Assembly (NCBI GenBank): GCA_002364555.1
Contig: DEYM01000115.1
Coordinates: forward strand, 1-5,070
Source of the DNA: Phycisphaerales bacterium UBA3158
GTDB lineage: Bacteria > Planctomycetota > Phycisphaerae > Phycisphaerales > SM1A02
Direction of reading: 5' to 3'
Length of the DNA stretch: 5,070 bases
The notes beneath the pieces are model-generated. The model ran no database searches and was not told where the DNA came from. It saw only the letters and a program-made list of their open reading frames with translations. This document shows positions 1 to 5,070 of the stretch, piece by piece; within the stretch, counting starts at the first letter, position 1; each line of letters begins with the position of its first letter. The position numbers were made by a program, and so were the translations under genes.

Positions 1-5
1 ATGAA

Positions 6-1745
6 ATGACGACACTTGACGCAGGACATCGTGAGCAGCCTCGACTTGTCAATGACAACTATCTGACTCATACGCGCGGAATTCTCTCATGGCTTCTGAC
101 GCTTGATCACAAACGCATCGGCTTGATGTATCTGGTCTCCGTCCTCGGCGCCTTCTTCATGGGTGGCGTGTTCGCACTTCTCGTGCGAACCCAGCTGCTG
201 ACTCCCGAAGGCGCGATCATGGAACAGGCCCAGTACAACCAGGCGTTCACGCTCCATGGTGCGATCATGGTCTTCCTCGTGATCATTCCCAGTGTCCCCG
301 CGGCACTGGGCAACTTCATCCTGCCGATCATGCTTGGTGCCAAGGACGTGGCGTTCCCACGCCTGAACCTCTTCTCCTACTACCTGTGGGTCATCGGAGC
401 GTTGTTCTTCATCCTGGCGTTGTTCACGGGTGGATTGGATACCGGCTGGACCTTCTACACGCCTTACAGCACCGATTCGACACCGAACACCGGTGCCATG
501 GGTGGAGCCATCCCGGCACTGACGGGGGCCTTCATTCTGGGCTTCGCCTCCATCTTCACCGGCATGAACTTCATCGTGACGATCCACCGTCTGCGTCCAC
601 CGGGCATGACCTGGTTCCGAATGCCGTTGTTCCTGTGGTCCCTCTATGCCACCGCCGTCATCCAGGTGCTGGCGACTCCGGTACTGGGAATCACCCTGGT
701 TCTCGTGATTGTCGAACGAGCCTTCGGGATCGGCATCTTCGATCCCTCCCTCGGTGGTGACCCGGTTCTCTACCAGCACTTCTTCTGGTTCTATTCCCAT
801 CCGGCCGTATACATCATGATTCTGCCGGCCATGGGGATCATCAGTGAACTGATTTCGGTCCACAGTCATCGCCATATCTTCGGCTACAAGTTCATCGCCT
901 GGAGTTCGATCGCCATCGCGGTCTTCTCCTTCCTTGTCTGGGGGCACCACATGTTCACCTCGGGCCAGTCGGCCCTCGTGACCGTGATCTTCTCGGCAAT
1001 CACCTTCTCGGTGGCCATCCCATCGGCGGTGAAGGTCTTCAACTGGCTGGCGACCATGTACAAGGGCCACATCAGCTGGAACACGCCCATGCTCTATGCG
1101 ATGGGGTTCCTGTTCATCTTCACGATCGGTGGTCTGACCGGATTGCACCTCGGGACATTGGCCACGGACGTGCACCTTCACGACACGTATTTCGTGGTGG
1201 CCCACTTCCACTACGTCATGATGGGCAGCGCCTTGCTGGCCTTCATCGGTGGTATTCATCACTGGTGGCCCAAGATGACCGGACGCATGTACAACGAGAA
1301 TGCCGGACGAATCGGCTGGTTCCTCGTCTTCGTCGGATTCAACGTGACGTTCCTGACCCAGTTCATGCTGGGCAGCCAAGGCATGCCACGTCGGTATGCG
1401 ACCTATGAAGGTCTCCAGCAGGACGTCTTCCAGCCGTACCACATCATCTCGACCTGTGGTTCATACGTGATGGCGCTGGGCTTCTTCCTGACGGCGATCT
1501 ATCTGGTGGCATCCCTCTTCAATGGTCGTCGGGCATCGGCGAATCCATGGGGCGGCCGCAGCCTCGAATGGCAGTGCACATCCCCGCCACCACATGACAA
1601 TTTCGCCACTCAGCCCGAGGTAGGCGACTGCTACGACTTCACGGTTCTCGAATGGAGCGACGAGGAGAACGGATACGTCTGGAAATCCGACGGCCGTCCA
1701 GCTCATATCAACGCGACGACACAAGACGGGGGACATGCTTCGTGA
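6..1745 (+). CDS. ctaD: Cytochrome c oxidase subunit I, A2-type heme-copper oxidase
   Basis: Catalytic membrane subunit that reduces O2 to water and pumps protons. The 579-residue product has about 12 membrane segments and the usual family length. Visible ligands: heme a His84 and His402, heme a3 His400, CuB His265, His314 and His315, and Tyr269 for the His-Tyr crosslink. The VAHFHYV motif (398-404) and WGHH (312-315) are intact. D-channel residues Asn103, Asp114 and Asn121 and K-channel Lys343 (in IPSAVKVFNWL) are present; His392-Asp393 matches the Mg site, and Arg462-Arg463 the heme propionate contacts. Where A1 enzymes have GHPEVY, this protein has YSHPAVY (263-269), the A2-type signature. 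The C-terminal tail keeps the family NPWG...LEWQ...SPPPH segment. ATG at 6 gives a normal N-terminus; its ribosome binding site would lie outside the window, and the frame is open to the left edge, so a slightly earlier start cannot be excluded. It is the first visible gene of the operon; subunit II is expected upstream. Confidence 0.97.
   Translation: MTTLDAGHREQPRLVNDNYLTHTRGILSWLLTLDHKRIGLMYLVSVLGAFFMGGVFALLVRTQLLTPEGAIMEQAQYNQAFTLHGAIMVFLVIIPSVPAALGNFILPIMLGAKDVAFPRLNLFSYYLWVIGALFFILALFTGGLDTGWTFYTPYSTDSTPNTGAMGGAIPALTGAFILGFASIFTGMNFIVTIHRLRPPGMTWFRMPLFLWSLYATAVIQVLATPVLGITLVLVIVERAFGIGIFDPSLGGDPVLYQHFFWFYSHPAVYIMILPAMGIISELISVHSHRHIFGYKFIAWSSIAIAVFSFLVWGHHMFTSGQSALVTVIFSAITFSVAIPSAVKVFNWLATMYKGHISWNTPMLYAMGFLFIFTIGGLTGLHLGTLATDVHLHDTYFVVAHFHYVMMGSALLAFIGGIHHWWPKMTGRMYNENAGRIGWFLVFVGFNVTFLTQFMLGSQGMPRRYATYEGLQQDVFQPYHIISTCGSYVMALGFFLTAIYLVASLFNGRRASANPWGGRSLEWQCTSPPPHDNFATQPEVGDCYDFTVLEWSDEENGYVWKSDGRPAHINATTQDGGHAS
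1728..1733 (+). promoter_or_regulatory. Ribosome binding site for subunit III GTG start
   Basis: The purine run GGGGGA ends 8 bases before the GTG at 1742, a good Shine-Dalgarno distance. It lies inside the end of subunit I and favours GTG 1742 over the in-frame ATG at 1763, which has only a CAGG placed too close to it. Confidence 0.5.
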
Positions 1746-2770
1746 CGCAGATTGACGCAGGCATGACACACGACCATGTGCATGATGATCACCATGATCA
1801 TCCTGACCATCTCGGTCACCATTGGCAGGACTCGACCCAGCAGTTCGAAGCCGGCAAGCTGGGAATGTGGCTCTTTTTGACCACGGAGATCCTTCTCTTC
1901 GGCGGCCTGTTCGTGGCCTATGCCGTCTGGCGCGGCAATCATCCGGAGATCTTCCTCTATGGTTCCCAGTTCCTGGACACCTTCATGGGCGGTCTCAATA
2001 CCTGCGTTCTGCTGATCAGTTCCATGACCATGGCCATGGCCGTGACCCTGGCAGCTCGGGGAAAGATGGTGGCTGTCGCCATCTGCCTGGTCCTCACCCT
2101 GTGCGGTGCAGGCGGTTTCATGGTCATCAAGTACATCGAATACAACCATAAGTTCCACGAGGGACTTTTTCCGGGCATAGCGTTCTACGACGAGCCCAGT
2201 GCATCGGAGCTGTGGCTCCCGCTGGATCAACAGGGCCACAAGGCCGAGGCCGAGGCCGCCGCTCTGGCTGAAAAGCAGTCGGCTGCATTCGCGATGACGA
2301 CCCAGCGTGAATCAGAGATGCCACCGGCCCCCGCGGATGCAGAGGTCTGGACCCAGGCCGCCGCGGCCACGGGGCCCGAAGGTTTCACCGACAGCAGGCT
2401 CAAGGTCGAGACCTCGGAGCTTCGAATGTTCATGCCTGAATCCGTGATCGCCAAGGTCGAGGATTCCAAACCGATGTTCGAATACGCGGAGAACCATTCG
2501 CCCGGCGAGATCATCCATCTCCCGCATCCGCTTCAGGATCCCGAGCGTCCGGTCAATGCCCAGAAGTTCTTCACGATCTACTTCCTCATGACTGGACTCC
2601 ACGGCATCCATGTGATCGTCGGTGGGATCGTCATCATCTGGCTGCTGGTCATGACCATGATCGGCCGCTTCAGCAGGGATTACTACACACCGATCGATCT
2701 CGGTGGCCTGTACTGGCATATCGTGGATGTCATCTGGATCTTCCTGTTCCCACTCTTCTATCTGATCTGA
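1742..2770 (+). CDS. ctaE: Cytochrome c oxidase subunit III with long hydrophilic loop
   Basis: Accessory membrane subunit of the oxidase, which in the family stabilises subunit I and proton uptake through the D-channel. The 342-residue product has five membrane segments (about 42-62, 82-104, 108-130, 276-303, 322-342), the form lacking the two N-terminal helices of mitochondrial subunit III. Family motifs seen: LFLTTEILLFGG with the conserved Glu49 (equivalent to bovine Glu90), FHEGLFPG (138-145), FLMTGLHGIHV (281-291) and YWHIVDVIWIFLFP (324-337). Two oddities: nine His within residues 10-27, and about 120 extra hydrophilic, Ala/Glu-rich residues (about 150-270) between helices 3 and 4, so the protein is much longer than the usual 190-270 residues. 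The GTG start overlaps the subunit I stop (GTGA), is preceded by a GGGGGA, and encodes MTQIDAG, echoing MTTLDAG of subunit I. ATG 1763 (335 residues) is the alternative; the frame is also open further back to an ATG at 1652, but that would overlap subunit I by about 90 bases with no family-like sequence. Confidence 0.93.
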   Translation: MTQIDAGMTHDHVHDDHHDHPDHLGHHWQDSTQQFEAGKLGMWLFLTTEILLFGGLFVAYAVWRGNHPEIFLYGSQFLDTFMGGLNTCVLLISSMTMAMAVTLAARGKMVAVAICLVLTLCGAGGFMVIKYIEYNHKFHEGLFPGIAFYDEPSASELWLPLDQQGHKAEAEAAALAEKQSAAFAMTTQRESEMPPAPADAEVWTQAAAATGPEGFTDSRLKVETSELRMFMPESVIAKVEDSKPMFEYAENHSPGEIIHLPHPLQDPERPVNAQKFFTIYFLMTGLHGIHVIVGGIVIIWLLVMTMIGRFSRDYYTPIDLGGLYWHIVDVIWIFLFPLFYLI

Positions 2771-2780
2771 CGGACACATC

Positions 2781-3212
2781 ATGGGTAATCACGAACACGG
2801 CGCTGTCGATCACATAGTCCCCCTGAAGATGCTCATCGGGACCTGCCTGTCACTCCTGTTTCTCACAGGCGTGACCGTCTGGGTCGCCGAACTCGACTTC
2901 AACATCATGAACATCCCCTCGATGAACCTGACCGTCGCTCTTTCCGTCGCGACCGTCAAGGTCCTGATCGTGTCGATGATCTTCATGCATCTCCGCTGGG
3001 ATCGATCCTTCATCGGCTTCATCTTCGTGATGTCGTGTGTGCTCGTATTCCTCTTCATTGGATTCGCCTTGACGGATACTTCCGAGAATCTGCCGAAGAT
3101 CATTCCGGGGAATACTCCGGACATCCAGTTGAAGCTCGATTCGCTCCAGGCATCCGCAGCGGAAGCTGCCGCTGCTGCTTCTCCGGAACAACAGGGCGAT
3201 GCGATCCAGTAG
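2781..3212 (+). CDS. Cytochrome c oxidase subunit IV family protein (prokaryotic COX4)
   Basis: Small accessory subunit of the heme-copper oxidase; its role is structural or in assembly and is poorly defined in the family. The 143-residue product has three membrane segments (about 14-37, 50-71, 77-97). The second contains ATVKVLIVSMIFMHLRWD (57-74), matching the family pattern of a lysine in the helix followed by a phenylalanine/methionine-rich stretch and MHL. The tail after residue 97 is hydrophilic and ends in an Ala/Glu/Gln-rich, low-complexity segment (124-143), longer than in minimal members of about 100 residues. The ATG lies 10 bases after the subunit III stop; only a weak GGA (2772-2774) serves as a ribosome binding site, so translation may depend on coupling to the gene before it. 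Its place between two subunit III genes supports the assignment. Similar genes are called ctaF or coxD in other bacteria; no symbol is given because usage differs. Confidence 0.88.
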   Translation: MGNHEHGAVDHIVPLKMLIGTCLSLLFLTGVTVWVAELDFNIMNIPSMNLTVALSVATVKVLIVSMIFMHLRWDRSFIGFIFVMSCVLVFLFIGFALTDTSENLPKIIPGNTPDIQLKLDSLQASAAEAAAAASPEQQGDAIQ

Positions 3213-3825
3213 TGAATCGGCATCCGGTCACGGCGACCGGCTGGTCTACCAGAGCGAGCGTGAACGTCTCGCCGCCGGTAGCTTCGGCATGCTGTTGTTT
3301 CTGGCTTCCGTCGTCATGCTCTTCGGGGCGACGATACTGGGTCTGCTGGCCATTCGGCTCGATGCATCCACCTGGCCCGAGAACCTGCCCGGCCTGCCAA
3401 CGGTCGTTTGGACAAGTACGTTCATCCTCTGTCTGAGCAGCGTGACGATGCAATGGGCGGTCGTGGCATCCCGCAACGGAAGATCCGTGTCCACCAGATG
3501 GGCGATCGGCCTGACCGTGCTGCTGGGCCTGGGTTTTCTCTACTTCCAGACGCTCGCCTGGATCGAGTGGAATGACGCCATCAGGATCATGGTCGATGAA
3601 GCGCAGGCTGCCCAACTGGCCTTGACGGGTTTCCATGTGCTCACGGCCGTCCATGCCGCTCATGTCATCGGCGGATTGATTCCACTGGCCGTGATCGCCT
3701 GGGCGGTCTTCTTCATTGGTTGGCGATCCGATCGATCCAGAGGCATCCACTACACGGCGATGTACTGGCACTGTCTCGATGCCATCTGGATCGCGTTGGT
3801 CATCACGCTTGTGGTGATTCTCTGA
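3199..3825 (+). CDS. Second cytochrome c oxidase subunit III-like protein
   Basis: A 208-residue paralogue of the subunit III encoded upstream, probably an additional membrane subunit of the same oxidase. It has five membrane segments (about 28-51, 68-89, 101-122, 143-173, 187-208) and lacks both the His-rich N-terminus and the loop insertion of the first copy. Family motifs: FGMLLFLASVVMLFGA (29-44), FHVLTAVHAAHVIGG (145-159, compare FLMTGLHGIHVIVGG in the first copy) and YWHCLDAIWIAL (189-200). The membrane glutamate found in the family at the first motif (Glu49 in the first copy) is Val38 here. The ATG overlaps the end of subunit IV by 14 bases in a different frame, with AGGG only 2 bases upstream or GGAA 10 bases upstream as the ribosome binding site; the next in-frame ATG is at residue 31, inside the first helix, so ATG 3199 is preferred. 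It is the last gene of the operon. Confidence 0.88.
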   Translation: MRSSSESASGHGDRLVYQSERERLAAGSFGMLLFLASVVMLFGATILGLLAIRLDASTWPENLPGLPTVVWTSTFILCLSSVTMQWAVVASRNGRSVSTRWAIGLTVLLGLGFLYFQTLAWIEWNDAIRIMVDEAQAAQLALTGFHVLTAVHAAHVIGGLIPLAVIAWAVFFIGWRSDRSRGIHYTAMYWHCLDAIWIALVITLVVIL

Positions 3826-3837
3826 ATACCCGGCTCG

Positions 3838-5070
3838 TCATCGCTCAGGAGCAACTCTCTCCTCGGGCGTTCTCAATGCCCCGAGCGTTCCATCGAGCAG
3901 GACTTCGCCACTGAGATCATCGAGCGTTCCGGCCATACCATCAGGACCGATGCTGACGATTCTCGCCATCGGAGCATCCGAGTCGTAGGAACCAGGCAAC
4001 ATGATCAGCAGCATCGGCTGTCCCCATCCATCCTGAGGCGCCTCGTCCCCGGATCCCGGAATGCCGGAGCCCTGGGAGATGGACTTGGCCCAGATTCCAG
4101 CCGACGATTCCGTGGCCAGTCGAGCCTCCTCGTCTCTCGACTGCCGCATCGGGTTGGTGCTTGATCCATCCGCATGCAGTCGAAACCGATTGGAGTCGAC
4201 TCGTGGTGGATAGGTGTTGTCGCTTCGATCGACATCGGCGATCTCGTCATGTGGATCAAGCGTCACTCTCGCGATGGCCTTTGGTCGGATCAGCATCGCG
4301 GTAGTCGTACGATGATCCGAACGCCAGAGATCGGCGGGCAGGGTGATCTGCTCCAGCTGCCCGTCCTCGTATTCGATCTCGAGAGGCAGCGGCATGATCT
4401 GCGCACCATTGCTCGAGAACGAGAGGATATGGAAATAGTCCTCCGAATCCAGCAATGCATGGTCTCTGCTGTCGATCTGCTCGAGAAGCCTTTCCCGGGC
4501 GCGTATCTGAGCTGGTCTCACCGCATGTTCATCGAACGTGCTGTAGAAGTCGATCAACTCGGGGAACCGATCCGTTCGACGATTCACTCCCTCGTTGCGA
4601 GTGGCCGTGATGGGAGTGGGTTCATCCATCGATTCCTCGGCACGATCGAGCTCGTTCTCGAGTTCCGGTCGTTCACTGTTGACCCGCCACGTCTCCACTC
4701 CGGAGAGTTCGATGTCCACTGGCTGGGTGGAGTAGAACCAGCCTCGCCAGAACCAGTCGAGGTCCTCGCCCGAGGCGTCCTCGATGCTTCTGAAGAAGTC
4801 GGCGGGTTCCGGTCTCTTGAAGGCCCATCTCGATGCGTACTTCTTGAACGCGTAGTCGAAGAGCTCGCGTCCAACGACGGTCTCCCTGAGGATGTTGAGT
4901 GCCGTTGCCGGCTTGGCATAGGCATTGGGACCGAACTGGAGTATCGATTCGCTGGTCGTCATGATCGGCCGCTGGTTCTCGCTGGCCATGTAGCTGGTGA
5001 TGTCGCGAGGAAGTCCTCGCTCACGAGCATACGATTCCTCCCATTCACGTTCTGCCAGGAACTGGACATA
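3838..5070 (-). CDS. M1-family metallopeptidase, C-terminal part (runs off the window)
   Basis: C-terminal 410 residues of a zinc aminopeptidase-like protein; the reading frame stays open to the right edge, so the internal ATG at 4989 is not taken as the start. The fragment opens with YVQFLAEREWEE, typical of M1 proteins shortly after the zinc site. Next comes FGPNAYAKPATALNILRE, where Tyr51 of the fragment aligns with the catalytic tyrosine of M1 enzymes (the YEKG region of PepN and LTA4 hydrolase). It continues with ADFFRSIEDASGEDLDWFWRGWFY, the usual end of the catalytic fold (about 90-113). A charged linker and a beta-rich segment follow (about 228-281, LPLEIEYEDG to DEIADVDRSDN). The HEXXH and distal Glu must lie beyond the window, so catalytic activity cannot be judged. 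The last 65 residues contain DGWGQP and GPDGMAGTLDD, which resemble the GspG pseudopilin C-terminus. It converges on the oxidase operon with a 12-base gap and is probably transcribed independently. Secretion is likely by analogy, but any signal peptide is not visible. Confidence 0.88.
   Translation of the reverse strand, partial: YVQFLAEREWEESYARERGLPRDITSYMASENQRPIMTTSESILQFGPNAYAKPATALNILRETVVGRELFDYAFKKYASRWAFKRPEPADFFRSIEDASGEDLDWFWRGWFYSTQPVDIELSGVETWRVNSERPELENELDRAEESMDEPTPITATRNEGVNRRTDRFPELIDFYSTFDEHAVRPAQIRARERLLEQIDSRDHALLDSEDYFHILSFSSNGAQIMPLPLEIEYEDGQLEQITLPADLWRSDHRTTTAMLIRPKAIARVTLDPHDEIADVDRSDNTYPPRVDSNRFRLHADGSSTNPMRQSRDEEARLATESSAGIWAKSISQGSGIPGSGDEAPQDGWGQPMLLIMLPGSYDSDAPMARIVSIGPDGMAGTLDDLSGEVLLDGTLGALRTPEERVAPER

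Noticed and set aside
87..1442. Long open frame of 451 codons on the minus strand opposite subunit I
   Set aside because: Its product is highly charged, Glu/His/Asp/Arg-rich, without any recognisable motif, and it is fully antisense to a gene with all family residues intact. It is the mirror of a hydrophobic GC-rich coding sequence.
1652..1741. Extending subunit III upstream to an ATG at 1652
   Set aside because: The extra 30 residues overlap the end of subunit I, are Arg-rich and unlike the family; GTG 1742 has a good ribosome binding site and the typical 4-base overlap.
2312..2782. Minus-strand open frame of 156 codons opposite subunit III
   Set aside because: Antisense to the well-supported subunit III, rich in charged residues, with no family features and no independent ribosome binding site or context.
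3862..3885. Hairpin CTCGGG/CCCGAG with a 12-base loop near the operon end, considered as a terminator
   Set aside because: The stem is only six pairs, the loop is large, no T-run follows on either strand, and it lies inside the coding end of the peptidase gene.
4987..4989. ATG as the start of the peptidase gene
   Set aside because: The frame continues to the window edge with peptidase-like sequence (YVQFLAEREWEE), and a start here would remove the zinc site; the gene is partial instead.

Overview
The window is a compact, mostly ordinary respiratory locus from a bacterium. Four plus-strand genes encode an aa3-like heme-copper cytochrome c oxidase: subunit I, a long subunit III, a small subunit IV, and a second, shorter subunit III paralogue. 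A minus-strand gene for an M1-family (gluzincin) metallopeptidase converges on them and runs off the right edge. The gene order, the loop insertion in subunit III and the style of the peptidase point to Planctomycetota, perhaps a Phycisphaerae-like lineage. That is inference from general familiarity with these protein families; no marker gene is present to prove it.

Layout: subunit I (6-1745) begins at the left edge, so the CuA-bearing subunit II and any cytochrome c or quinol-oxidoreductase partner probably lie just upstream, outside the window. Subunit III (1742-2770) starts on a GTG that overlaps the subunit I stop by 4 bases. Subunit IV (2781-3212) follows after 10 bases. The second subunit III (3199-3825) overlaps subunit IV by 14 bases. 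The packing implies one transcript, and no internal promoter or terminator was seen. After a 12-base gap the peptidase gene ends at 3838 on the other strand; its N-terminal half, with the expected zinc site, is outside the window.

Function: subunit I carries all heme a, heme a3, CuB, D-channel and K-channel residues, but has the Tyr-Ser motif of A2-type oxidases in place of the channel-end glutamate of A1-type enzymes. Subunits III and IV are the accessory membrane subunits of the same complex. The two subunit III paralogues differ strikingly: the first keeps the conserved membrane glutamate and has a His-rich N-terminus and a hydrophilic loop of about 120 residues. The second is minimal and has valine at the glutamate position. 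The peptidase has no evident functional link to the oxidase. Its C-terminus carries a segment resembling the C-terminal calcium-site region of type II secretion pseudopilins (GspG).

No mobile element, CRISPR array, RNA gene or clear undescribed system was seen. There is no gene-free stretch longer than 12 bases apart from the first few bases of the window.
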